Positions 17,621 to 25,963 of a DNA stretch of 64,000 nt are shown in pieces. The notes under the pieces are model-generated. The model searched no databases. It saw only the letters and a list, made by a program, of their open reading frames with translations, and was not told the origin of the DNA. The position numbers were made by a program, and so were the translations under genes. The stretch is from Pseudoduganella violaceinigra DSM 15887 (GTDB lineage Bacteria; Pseudomonadota; Gammaproteobacteria; Burkholderiales; Burkholderiaceae_D): assembly GCF_000425385.1 (NCBI RefSeq), contig NZ_KE384356.1:442380-506379 (forward strand), read 5' to 3'. Within the stretch, counting starts at the first letter, position 1. Every line of letters begins with the position of its first letter.

Positions 17621-18538
17621 ATGGGCAAACCTGACACCGATCGTACCTTGGGCCTGGGAATTGATGCTGGCGGCACGGAAACGCGTTGGGCGTTGTCCGA
17701 CCCGGCAGGCGAGATCGTGGCCGAAGGCACAGTGGCCGGGCTTTCGGCCCTGCAAATGGCCAAGCCGGCCGGCCGCGAGCAAGTGCACGCCACCTTCAGC
17801 CGTCTGGCGACCGATGTGCTGGAAGCCGGCGCGCCCCTGCGCATCTGCGCCGGGCTGACCGGCTTCGGCGGCGACGGCAATGTGCTGGTGGACTGGCTGT
17901 CCACCTTGCTGGGGGTGCGCCTGGACGCCATCACCCTGTGCAACGATATCGAAGTGGCCTATCTGGACGCGTTCGAGCCCGGCCAGGGCTACCTGGTCTA
18001 CGCCGGTACCGGCTCCATCGCCGCGTATATCGACGAGCAGGGCGAATTCCACCGCGCCGGCGGCCGCGGCGTCACGCTGGACGATGCCGGCGGCGGCTTC
18101 TGGATTGCCCGGGAAGCAATGCGCCGCATTTGGCGCCTGGAGGACGAAACGCCCGGCGCATGGCAGGAATCGCCGATGGCCCTGGCCGTGTTCGACCATG
18201 TCGGCGGCAGCGACTGGAGCTACTCGCGCAACTTCATCTACACCCAGGAGCGCGGCGAAATCGGCAAGCTGGCCCTGGCTGTCGCCATGAGCGCCGGCGC
18301 CGACCCGGCCGCCCGCCATATTCTGCTGCAGGCCGGACGCGAACTGGCCCGCCTTGGGCTGGCGCTGGTGACGCGCTTCGGCGCGCGGCCGCTGGTACTG
18401 TCCGGCCGCGCCGCCGAACTGCACCCCCTGGTCTTCGAAGCCATGCGCGCGGAGTTGCCGCCTGGATTGAATTTGCAAAAACGCACTGCCAAGCCGCATC
18501 ATGCGGCGGCACGGATGGCCGCCCGGCCACGCAACTGA
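17621..18538 (+). CDS. BadF/BadG/NagK-type amino-sugar kinase (possible MurNAc/GlcNAc kinase)
   Basis: 305 aa from ATG 17621 (MGKPDTDRTLGLGIDAGGTE). The ASKHA phosphate-binding loops are visible: GIDAGGTETRWALSD, LTGFGGDGN, and YAGTGSIAAYI followed by GRGVTLDDAGGGFWIAREA. This is the BadF/BadG/BcrA ATPase family, which also contains eukaryotic GlcNAc kinase and clostridial MurK, a kinase that makes MurNAc-6-P and GlcNAc-6-P. With MurQ in the same gene row, MurNAc-6-P formation is the most economical role. It is not AnmK (different family), so anhydro-sugars would not be its expected substrate. Substrate is inference. Confidence 0.8.
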   Translation: MGKPDTDRTLGLGIDAGGTETRWALSDPAGEIVAEGTVAGLSALQMAKPAGREQVHATFSRLATDVLEAGAPLRICAGLTGFGGDGNVLVDWLSTLLGVRLDAITLCNDIEVAYLDAFEPGQGYLVYAGTGSIAAYIDEQGEFHRAGGRGVTLDDAGGGFWIAREAMRRIWRLEDETPGAWQESPMALAVFDHVGGSDWSYSRNFIYTQERGEIGKLALAVAMSAGADPAARHILLQAGRELARLGLALVTRFGARPLVLSGRAAELHPLVFEAMRAELPPGLNLQKRTAKPHHAAARMAARPRN

Positions 18539-18552
18539 AACTCAAGAGAACA

Positions 18553-19344
18553 ATGAAGAAACTCCTGCTTGCCTCCCTGATCGCCTTGCTGACCGGCTGC
18601 GCCACCCAGCTGCCCCACATCGACCATTCGCTGACGTCCAAGGGACAGAGCAGCCGCGTGCGTTTCGTCGTGCTCCATTACACGGTGTCCGACCTGCCGC
18701 GCTCGATCATGCTGCTCACCGAGAAGGAAGTCAGTGCGCACTACCTGATCACCGACGAGGAGCAGCCGCGCGTGTATGCCCTGGTCGATGAAAACCGCGC
18801 CGCCTGGCATGCCGGGCTAAGCAGCTGGAAGGGGTATACCGCGCTGAACAGCAGCTCGATCGGCATCGAAATCGTCAATCCCGGCTTCAAGGACGAGGCG
18901 GACGGCCGCCACTGGTATGGCTTTAGCGAGCGCCAGGTGGAACAGCTGGTGGCCCTGCTCAAGCAGATCAAGGAGCGCCACCAGATCGCTCCGGAGAACT
19001 TCCTCGGCCACGCCGACGTCGCCCCGCAGCGCAAGCAGGACCCCGGCCCAATGTTCCCCTGGAAGCGCCTGGCCGATGAAGGCCTGATCGCCTGGCCGGA
19101 TGCCAATGCCGTGGCGGCGGTGCGCCCGCAGTACGAGGCCCGCTTGCCCGACATCGCCTGGTTCCAGCAAAAGCTGGCGCTGCACGGCTATGCCACGCCG
19201 CAAACCGGCGTGCTCGATCCGGAAACCCATAATGTGCTGGTGGCCTTCCAGGCCAAATACCGCAACAGCAAGTGGGACGGGGTGCCGGACGCCGAATCCG
19301 CCGCCATCCTCGATGTGCTGACCGCGCCCAAGCCCAAGCAATGA
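18553..19344 (+). CDS. amiD: AmiD-like N-acetylmuramoyl-L-alanine amidase lipoprotein
   Basis: 263 aa from ATG 18553. The lipobox LLTGC gives lipid attachment at C16. An Amidase_2 domain follows: H42 (VVLHYT), H153 (GHADVAP) and D163 (KQDPGP) are the expected zinc-site positions, and the SIGIEIVNPG stretch is conserved. The C-terminal ~70 residues form a peptidoglycan-binding helical domain (FQQKLALHGY...LVAFQAKYR). E. coli AmiD is an outer-membrane amidase that strips peptides from MurNAc and anhydroMurNAc. Its stop overlaps the ATG of the next gene, so it is coupled to the VanX-like dipeptidase. Confidence 0.9.
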   Translation: MKKLLLASLIALLTGCATQLPHIDHSLTSKGQSSRVRFVVLHYTVSDLPRSIMLLTEKEVSAHYLITDEEQPRVYALVDENRAAWHAGLSSWKGYTALNSSSIGIEIVNPGFKDEADGRHWYGFSERQVEQLVALLKQIKERHQIAPENFLGHADVAPQRKQDPGPMFPWKRLADEGLIAWPDANAVAAVRPQYEARLPDIAWFQQKLALHGYATPQTGVLDPETHNVLVAFQAKYRNSKWDGVPDAESAAILDVLTAPKPKQ

Positions 19345-19952
19345 GCAACACCCTGCGCAGCGAAGACGTGCCCGGCCACCCTGATTTCCGCCACCTGGAC
19401 AGCATCGCCGGCATCGCGGTCGACCTGCGCTACGCCGGCGCCGGCAATTTCGTCGGGCGCGACCTGTATTCGCCGCTGGATTGTGCCTGGCTGCACCGCG
19501 AAGCCGCGGCCGCCATCGAGAAGGTGGTTGCCTGGCTGGCGCAGCGCGCACCGGGCCACCAAGTGCTGCTGCTCGATGCCCTGCGCCCGCACCGCGTGCA
19601 GGAACAGCTCTGGGACGCGCTGGCCGGCACCAGCCTGCAGATGTACCTGGCGCCGCCGGAGCGCGGTTCGATCCATTCCTTCGGCATGGCGGTCGATATC
19701 ACCCTCCTCGACCCGTCGGGGCGGGAACTGGATATGGGCACCGGCTTCGATGACATGACGGAGCTGTCGCATCCCGCGCTCGAGGCGCGCCATCTGGCGA
19801 GCGGAGCATTGAGCGCGGCGCAGGCGGCCAACCGCCAACTGCTGCGCGACGCCATGTTCCAGGCGGGCTTCGCCGGCATCAACAGCGAATGGTGGCATTT
19901 TGATTGCGGCGACCGTGTGCTGGTGCGCCGCGACTATACGCGCGTCCTGTAG
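19341..19952 (+). CDS. D-alanyl-D-alanine dipeptidase, VanX/DdpX family
   Basis: 203 aa; the ATG overlaps the upstream TGA (ATGA). The zinc motif SIHSFGMAVD gives H112 and D119, and EWWHFD supplies the catalytic E183 and H186, as in VanX. No signal peptide is evident, so it should act in the cytoplasm, cleaving D-Ala-D-Ala. In this recycling setting it would recover D-Ala for re-use or energy (as for E. coli DdpX) rather than confer glycopeptide resistance: there is no vanA/vanH-type ligase or dehydrogenase here. Confidence 0.9.
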   Translation: MSNTLRSEDVPGHPDFRHLDSIAGIAVDLRYAGAGNFVGRDLYSPLDCAWLHREAAAAIEKVVAWLAQRAPGHQVLLLDALRPHRVQEQLWDALAGTSLQMYLAPPERGSIHSFGMAVDITLLDPSGRELDMGTGFDDMTELSHPALEARHLASGALSAAQAANRQLLRDAMFQAGFAGINSEWWHFDCGDRVLVRRDYTRVL

Positions 19953-19967
19953 CCAGGAATCGGCTGC

Positions 19968-20468
19968 CTACATGCGGAATTCGGACAGCTTCCAGTCGCA
20001 GAAGCCGCTACGGATAAAGACCAGCGCGACCTTTTCGTTGCGCACGATGTAGCGGTTGACGCCCTCGCGCTCCGTTACCCATTTCGGCTTATTTTCTTCA
20101 GTGGCCGGGGTGCTGCTATCCCGCGCGGTCTCGTCGCTGCGCTGCTCACGGCGCTTCTTCGCGAAATCCCCATGTTCCAGCATGAACATGACCGACTCCG
20201 GGCGCACCAGGGCGTCCACCATGACACCGCCAAGCAGCCGTCCGAGGCCGCCGAGCGCGCCGTCGTCCTGCTTGGCTGCCATGCCATCCTTCATGTTTTC
20301 CCGCAGCGCCGGAAAGTCCACGTGGCTGTTGAACGCCGCCACGTCATGCTCGCGCACCGCTTCCTTCATCTGGTGCACCACGAGCAGCGGTGACCAATAC
20401 CAATACGCCGCCACCGCGGCGGCCACGGCCAGCGCCGCCGCTGGAATACGCTTACCTTGCTTTGCCAT
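19968..20468 (-). CDS. DUF2939 membrane-anchored protein
   Basis: 166 aa. A single N-terminal hydrophobic helix (about residues 9-26, ending WYWSPLLVV) anchors a soluble domain outside the cytoplasmic membrane. The sequence pattern (YWSPLLVVHQMKEAVREHD, VDFPALRENMKDGM) is that of DUF2939, a family of unknown function. It converges with the VanX-like gene and lies 16 nt downstream of dacB, so it is probably the last gene of the spmAB-dacB operon. No function is proposed. Confidence 0.8.
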   Translation of the reverse strand: MAKQGKRIPAAALAVAAAVAAYWYWSPLLVVHQMKEAVREHDVAAFNSHVDFPALRENMKDGMAAKQDDGALGGLGRLLGGVMVDALVRPESVMFMLEHGDFAKKRREQRSDETARDSSTPATEENKPKWVTEREGVNRYIVRNEKVALVFIRSGFCDWKLSEFRM

Positions 20469-20484
20469 TTGCTGCTTTCTTTCC

Positions 20485-21993
20485 TTAAGGTTGACGGGAT
20501 ACCCAGTCGATCACGCCGTCGGCGATCGCGCGCCCGTTGCCGCCGCCGGCGCGCTCATGGTTGACCATGACGACCACGATGCATTGCTGCCCGTTGGCGT
20601 CGGGAACGTAGCCGGCGACTGCGGCGACGTTCTTCAGCGTGCCGGTCTTGGCCCGGGCGCGCATGGCGGCCGGGCTGTTCTTCAAGCGGCGCTTCATATT
20701 GCCGTCGATGGCGGCAATCGGCAGGCTGGCCAGGAATTCCGGCGCCCATAGCGATTCCTGCGCGGCTTTCAACAGGCCGCCCATCTGGGCCGGGCTGAAG
20801 CGCTCCACGCGCGACAGGCCCGAGCCGTTGTCGAACACCATCCCGGTATCGTCGATGCCGTGGCCGCGCAGCCAGTTGCGCATGACGAGCTCGGCGCGCG
20901 CGTTGGTGCTCATGGCCGCCGGGCCGGCCTCGCCGCCGCCGGGAAGTGCCATGGGCACCGGCTCCTCCAGCGGGTGGCTGCCCAGGTCGGGATCGGATTG
21001 CAGGCTGCCCAGGCTGAGGAAAATCGAACGGGCCAGGCCGTTGTCGGACTGCTTGTTCGTGTCGCGTACGATCTCGGGCAAGAAGCGGCTTACATGCTCG
21101 GCTAGCAGGGTCGAAGGCGCACCGTTGAAGGCACGCGCCTGCTCGGCCGAGGCCTCGAGCGTGGCGCCGACGAAGCGTCCGCCCAGGCGTTCCCACGTCG
21201 CACGGAACAGACGGTCGGCGTAATCGGTCCGATCGAGCACGTTGACCACATTGGTCTTGCTGCAGTTGCGCGGGAAAGTTCCCTTCAGCACCAACGTCAG
21301 GTTCGTGCCTTCGCGGACATATTCGGGAATCTTCCAGCCCTCTTCCCAGCGCCCGCAATCGGCGTTGACCAGCTGCATATCGGAGCGCACGCGCACGCCG
21401 GCCAGTTCGGGTAGGACGCTGGCCTTGATCGACTTGGCGTCGGAAGTGATATCGAGCGTCTGCAGATTCATGTTCAGCAGCAGCGCATCGGGAATCAGGT
21501 TGTAATACGCTTCGGGCGACTCGTCGAAGGGCGGCGCACCGGCATCGGCACGGGCGGGCTGCCACAACTGGCGGTCCAGCACCAGATTGCCTTCGATTCG
21601 ATGGATGCCTTTGGTGCGCAGCTTTTCCAGCATGTGCGTGAAGGCGTCGGCAGTCAGGTCGCCGTCGGCGCCGCCGCGCAGCACCAGGTCGCCGCGCAGC
21701 ACGCCCGCCGCGACGGTCCCCGTGGTGCGCAGCTCGGTGCGGCCGCGGAACTGCGGGCCGAGCATGTCCAGCCCCACCATGGTGGTGAACAGCTTCATGA
21801 TGGACGCGGGCGTGAAGGTGCGCGACGACTCGTTCGACACCAGAACCTGGTCGCCGCGCAGCACCAGGGCCCCGATGGCGTTTTCAGGGATGCCTTTTTC
21901 GGCGGCCAGGCGGGCGACCGGTTCCGGCAATGCGGCGTGCGCGGAAGCGCCGAGGGCGGCGAACAGGGTAGCGAGGAGCAGGCGTCGCATCAA
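20485..21993 (-). CDS. dacB: D-alanyl-D-alanine carboxypeptidase/endopeptidase (PBP4)
   Basis: 502 aa with a cleavable signal peptide (ends near ASAHA, residue 20). All three penicillin-binding motifs are present: S64-I-M-K67 (TPASIMKLFT), the SDN triad in NKQSDNGLARS, and K449-T-G (AKTGTLKNVAAV). The long insert between SxxK and SxN is typical of the S13 peptidase family (PBP4). It trims the terminal D-Ala and cuts D-Ala-mDAP cross-links in the periplasm. It starts 6 nt after the stop of the SpmAB-like gene, so the two are co-transcribed; the opposite-strand neighbours are recycling genes. Confidence 0.95.
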   Translation of the reverse strand: MMRRLLLATLFAALGASAHAALPEPVARLAAEKGIPENAIGALVLRGDQVLVSNESSRTFTPASIMKLFTTMVGLDMLGPQFRGRTELRTTGTVAAGVLRGDLVLRGGADGDLTADAFTHMLEKLRTKGIHRIEGNLVLDRQLWQPARADAGAPPFDESPEAYYNLIPDALLLNMNLQTLDITSDAKSIKASVLPELAGVRVRSDMQLVNADCGRWEEGWKIPEYVREGTNLTLVLKGTFPRNCSKTNVVNVLDRTDYADRLFRATWERLGGRFVGATLEASAEQARAFNGAPSTLLAEHVSRFLPEIVRDTNKQSDNGLARSIFLSLGSLQSDPDLGSHPLEEPVPMALPGGGEAGPAAMSTNARAELVMRNWLRGHGIDDTGMVFDNGSGLSRVERFSPAQMGGLLKAAQESLWAPEFLASLPIAAIDGNMKRRLKNSPAAMRARAKTGTLKNVAAVAGYVPDANGQQCIVVVMVNHERAGGGNGRAIADGVIDWVSRQP

Positions 21994-21999
21994 GAATCC

Positions 22000-23238
22000 T
22001 TAACCGAAGAAGACATAGGCAACGGCGATTGCCGCCAGCACACCGGCGAAGTCCGCGATCAGGCCGCAGGAAATCGCATAGCGCGTTTTGCGGATGCCGA
22101 CCGAGCCGAAATACAGGGCCACGATGTAGAAGGTCGTGTCGGCCGAGCCCTGGAACATGCAGGCCAGGCGGCCCACAAAGGAATCCGGACCGTAGGTTTT
22201 CATGGCATCGATCATCAGTGCGCGCGAGCCGCTGCCGCTGAAGGGGCGCATCAGGGCGGTCGGCAGCGACGGCACGAAATCGGTCGCCAGGCCCAGCTTG
22301 GCCAGCAGCCAGCCGGCGCCGTCCATGATCATGCCCAGCACGCCCGCATTGCGGACCACGCTGATGGCCACCAGCATGCCCACCAGGTAGGGGATCACGG
22401 TGAGGGAGGTCTGGATGCCGCCTTTGGCGCCTTCGATAAAGGCCTCGTAGACATTGACCTTCTTGCGCAGCGCGCCCAGCAGGAAGGCGGAGATGATGGT
22501 GATCAGGATCAGGTTGCTCGCCACCTTGGACACCACTTCAATTTCGGCGCGGCTCAGGACGTGCGTGAAGTAGTAGATGATGCCGCCGATCGCCGCCGTC
22601 ATGCCGCCCAGCCAGGCCAGCACCACCTTGTCGAACAGCTTGATGCGCTGGCGGATCGAGACGGCGATGATGCCGGCCAGCGTCGCCACATAGGTCGCGA
22701 TGATGCACGGAATGAAAATATCCGATGGATCGGCTGCGCCAAGGATGGCGCGCTGCGCCATGATCGCCAGCGGGATCAGGGTCAGCCCCGAGGTGTGCAG
22801 CACCAGGAACATGATCTGCGCATTGCTGGCGGTATCCTTGTCCGGGTTCAGCGTTTGCAGGCTTTCCATGGCTTTCAGGCCGAAGGGCGTGGCGGCATTG
22901 TCCAGTCCCAGCAGGTTGGCCGAGAAATTCATCACCATATGGCCGGTGGCCGGGTGGTCTTTCGGCACGTCCGGGAAAATGCGCGAAAAGAAAGGGGAAA
23001 TGAGCTTGGCCAGCCAGCCGATGGCGCCGGCTTTTTCGCCCACGTTCATCAGGCCCAGCCAGAGCGTCATGATGCCCGCCAGCGGCAGGGCGATTTCCAT
23101 CACGGCCGCCTTGGCGGAATCGAACGTGCCATCAATGACCTTCTTGAAGATCTCGGTGTCGCCCGTGAACAGCCATTGCAGGATGGCGGCGGCAAAGCCG
23201 ACGAGGAAAAACCCGGACCAGATGTAATTGAGGGACAT
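22000..23238 (-). CDS. Fused SpmA/SpmB nucleoside-recognition (Gate) domain membrane protein
   Basis: 412 aa from the ATG at 23238 (MSLNYIWSGFFLVGFAAAIL); the frame is open further upstream but that part is basic, low-complexity and lacks homology. Two Gate domains are seen: an N-terminal SpmA-like half (LPLAGIMTLWLGLMNVGEKAGAI, LLGLDNAATPFGLKAM) and a C-terminal SpmB-like half (VIPYLVGMLVAISVVRNAG). About ten membrane segments are predicted by eye. SpmA/SpmB affect spore-core dehydration in Bacillus; their role in non-sporulating bacteria is unknown. It is directly coupled to dacB. Confidence 0.85.
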   Translation of the reverse strand: MSLNYIWSGFFLVGFAAAILQWLFTGDTEIFKKVIDGTFDSAKAAVMEIALPLAGIMTLWLGLMNVGEKAGAIGWLAKLISPFFSRIFPDVPKDHPATGHMVMNFSANLLGLDNAATPFGLKAMESLQTLNPDKDTASNAQIMFLVLHTSGLTLIPLAIMAQRAILGAADPSDIFIPCIIATYVATLAGIIAVSIRQRIKLFDKVVLAWLGGMTAAIGGIIYYFTHVLSRAEIEVVSKVASNLILITIISAFLLGALRKKVNVYEAFIEGAKGGIQTSLTVIPYLVGMLVAISVVRNAGVLGMIMDGAGWLLAKLGLATDFVPSLPTALMRPFSGSGSRALMIDAMKTYGPDSFVGRLACMFQGSADTTFYIVALYFGSVGIRKTRYAISCGLIADFAGVLAAIAVAYVFFG

Positions 23239-23362
23239 GGATGTAGTGTGATGGCTGTTTCGCAGCGAAAGTATAGGGCCAGCCGGTGAAAGTATGCGTT
23301 GCGCACGGGTAAAAAAGTTATAAGCTGGCGTATCGCCGCCCCCTGGCTTATGCTCCTGCCGC

Positions 23363-25012
23363 ATGAAACGACTTTGCGCTCTCGCCGCCGCCATCACCCT
23401 TGCCCTTGCCGCCCCCGCCGCGCCGGCGGCCGACAAGGTTCTGCACGCCTTCCTCTCCACCGGCGAGACCGGCCTTGATCCCGCCGTCGCCTCCGACCTG
23501 GCCAGCCTGAGCCTGCTGGAAAACCTGTTCGAACCCATGCTGCGCTATGACTACGATGCGCGCCCGGTCAAGCTGGTGCCCGGCGGCCTGCGCGAATTGC
23601 CGTCCAGCGATGCCAGTGGCAAGGTCTGGACCTTCCGCCTGCGGCCCGGCATGTATTTCAGCGACGATCCGGCCTTTAACGGTAAAAAACGCGAAGTTGT
23701 AGCCGGCGACTATCAATACGCCATCGAACGTTTGCTGGACCCGGCCCTCAAATCGCCGTGGTCCTTCCTGTTCGACGGCAAGCTGGCCGAGCTGCGTGTG
23801 CTGGACCGGTACACCCTCAGGATGACGCTGAAAGAGCCCGACCCGAGCCTGCTGTTCTATCTCGCCTTGCCGGCCACCGGCGCCGTCGCCAGGGAAGTGG
23901 CCGACGCCTACGGCAGCCAGGTCGGCAACCACCCGGTCGGCAGCGGCCCCTTCGTCATCGAGCAGTGGAAGCGCAGCGACAAGATCACCCTGGCGGCCAA
24001 CCGCGGCTACCACCAGGTCTGGCAGGGCAGGCAGCTGCCCATGGTCGACAAGGTCGAGGTCAAGATCATGGAGGAATACCAGTCGCGGGTGCTGGGCTTC
24101 CTGAACGGCGAGTTCGACTTTATCGAGCAGGTTCCCGAGTCGATGCGCGATATGGTGCTCGACCCATCTTCGCCCGCCCCCGTGTTGAAGCAGGAACTGG
24201 CCGGGCGCGGCATGGTGCTGTCGGCCTTCCCCGTGCTGCAGACTTACTACATGTGGATGAATATGGACGACCCGGTCCTCGGCGGCTACAGCAAGGAAAA
24301 GGTCGCGCTGCGGCGTGCCATCGCCCTCGGCTATAACGGTCCCGAAGACATCGCCCTGCTGAAAAAAGGCCTGGCCATCCCGGCGCAAAGCCCGCTGCCG
24401 CCCAATGTGCTGGGCTATGACCCGGCCTACCGCAGCCCGCTCAGCTACAACCCGAAACTGGCCAAGGCCCTGCTCGACCGCTTCGGCTACAAGGTGGGCA
24501 AGGATGGCTTCCGCAGCCAGCCCAACGGCCAGCCGCTGGCGCTGCTCATGCACAGCGAGCCGACCATGGTGGGCCGCCTGCGCGACGAGCTGTGGCGCAA
24601 GAACCTGAATGCCATCGGCATCCGCGTCCGCTTCAAGACGGACAAGAAGACCGAGATCATCAAGGCCAGCCGCCTGGGCAAAGTGCAGATGTTCGAAACC
24701 AACTGGGTGGCCGATTTCCCGGACGGGGAAAACTTTTACCAGCTGCTGTACGGGCCGAACAGCGGGCGCGCCAACTATGCCCGCTTCAACCTGCCCGCGT
24801 ACAACAGCCGCTATGAAAAGGCGCGCCAGCTGGGCGACGGGCCGCAGCGCGATACGCTCTACCGCGAGATGAACCAGCTGATCCACGCCTATAACCCGTG
24901 GGTGCTGCTGATCCATCCGATTTCGGCCGACATCCAGCAGCCCTGGCTCAAACACTATAAGCGCCATCCGGTCGAATTCACCAACTGGCGCTATCTGGAC
25001 GTCGAGAGATAG
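23363..25012 (+). CDS. ABC transporter solute-binding protein, family 5 (peptide type)
   Basis: 549 aa with a signal peptide ending near APAAPAA (about residue 21). The fold of peptide/nickel-binding proteins is seen in DPAVASDLASLSLLENLFEP near the N-terminus and the SGPFVIEQW segment about residue 195. It would bind an oligopeptide or similar ligand in the periplasm. No permease or ATPase gene is adjacent, so it either serves a transporter encoded elsewhere or has another role. It stands alone between spmAB and the YihY gene, and closeness to the wall-recycling island leaves murein peptides as an untested possibility. Confidence 0.85.
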   Translation: MKRLCALAAAITLALAAPAAPAADKVLHAFLSTGETGLDPAVASDLASLSLLENLFEPMLRYDYDARPVKLVPGGLRELPSSDASGKVWTFRLRPGMYFSDDPAFNGKKREVVAGDYQYAIERLLDPALKSPWSFLFDGKLAELRVLDRYTLRMTLKEPDPSLLFYLALPATGAVAREVADAYGSQVGNHPVGSGPFVIEQWKRSDKITLAANRGYHQVWQGRQLPMVDKVEVKIMEEYQSRVLGFLNGEFDFIEQVPESMRDMVLDPSSPAPVLKQELAGRGMVLSAFPVLQTYYMWMNMDDPVLGGYSKEKVALRRAIALGYNGPEDIALLKKGLAIPAQSPLPPNVLGYDPAYRSPLSYNPKLAKALLDRFGYKVGKDGFRSQPNGQPLALLMHSEPTMVGRLRDELWRKNLNAIGIRVRFKTDKKTEIIKASRLGKVQMFETNWVADFPDGENFYQLLYGPNSGRANYARFNLPAYNSRYEKARQLGDGPQRDTLYREMNQLIHAYNPWVLLIHPISADIQQPWLKHYKRHPVEFTNWRYLDVER

Positions 25013-25051
25013 CGCGCTGTCCACCTGCCGGCTTCGGCGTAGAATGGGGCG

Positions 25052-25963
25052 ATGCGATTACTCAAGCACAAGGCGCTGGCCTATGTGCTGGCGCATCCCC
25101 TGGACTTCGGCCTTCAGTGCCTGAAGGGTTTCCGCGCCAACCAGGGGCTGCTGCTGGCAGGTGCCGTGGCCTATTACTCGCTGCTGTCCATCGTTCCGCT
25201 GCTGATGCTGGTGGTGGTGGCGCTGTCCCACGTGATCCCGCAGCAGGAGCTGTTGCAAATCATCGGCCGCTACCTTGAATGGCTGATCCCCGGCCAGTCG
25301 CAGGCCGTGGTGGCCGAGGTCGGCCATTTCCTGGAACACCGGGAACTGGTCGGCGGGGCCCTGGTGCTGGTGATGCTGTTCTTCAGTTCGCTGGCCTTTT
25401 CCGTGCTGGAGAACGCCATGTGCTTCATCTTCCTGCACCGCGCCGCGGTGCGCCGCCGCCATTACCTGGTCTCCGCCATCCTGCCGTATTGCTATATCCT
25501 GTTCCTCGGCATCGGCGCCCTGGTGATGACCCTGGTGGCCGGCGGCCTGCAAGTGATCGGCCAGGAAAGCGTGCGCCTGTTCGGCTACCAGTGGTCGCTG
25601 CACGGCCTGTCCGGTGTGCTGCTCTACCTGCTGGGCCTGGCGGGCGAGGTGCTCATGCTGAGTTCCATCTACCTGGTGATGCCGGTCGGCCGCCTGTCCC
25701 TGTCGCACGCCCTGATCGGCGGCGCCACCGCCACCGCGCTGTGGGAAGTGGCGCGCCATGTGCTGGTCTGGTACTTCACCACCTTGTCGCAGGTGAACCT
25801 GGTGTACGGCTCCATGACCACCGCCATTGTCGTCATGTTCAGCCTGGAAATCGGGGCCACCCTGCTGCTGTTCGGCGCCCAGGTCATATCCGAATTCGAG
25901 CGGGTCGGGCGCGGCGAACAGGGCCGGGCGCCGCACCGCCTGCAGACCAAGAGCGCCGGTTAG
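25052..25963 (+). CDS. YihY/BrkB-family inner-membrane protein
   Basis: 303 aa with about six membrane helices. Typical family segments are FRANQGLLLAGAVAYYSLLSIVPL, the region around residue 240 (GATATALWEVARHVL) and NLVYGSMTTAIVVMFSLEIGATLLLFGAQV. The family was once called ribonuclease BN, which is a misnomer; its function is unknown, and it is probably a transporter or membrane-integrity protein. It ends by overlapping the stop of the convergent sensor-kinase gene. Confidence 0.88.
   Translation: MRLLKHKALAYVLAHPLDFGLQCLKGFRANQGLLLAGAVAYYSLLSIVPLLMLVVVALSHVIPQQELLQIIGRYLEWLIPGQSQAVVAEVGHFLEHRELVGGALVLVMLFFSSLAFSVLENAMCFIFLHRAAVRRRHYLVSAILPYCYILFLGIGALVMTLVAGGLQVIGQESVRLFGYQWSLHGLSGVLLYLLGLAGEVLMLSSIYLVMPVGRLSLSHALIGGATATALWEVARHVLVWYFTTLSQVNLVYGSMTTAIVVMFSLEIGATLLLFGAQVISEFERVGRGEQGRAPHRLQTKSAG

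Noticed and set aside
19341-19952. Vancomycin-resistance cluster suggested by the VanX-like gene.
   Set aside because: No VanA-type ligase, VanH dehydrogenase or VanRS pair is present; the neighbours are wall-recycling genes.
22000-23538. Longer start for the SpmAB-like protein, adding 100 residues.
   Set aside because: The extension is basic and low-complexity, lacks membrane character, and overlaps the start of the divergent solute-binding protein gene.
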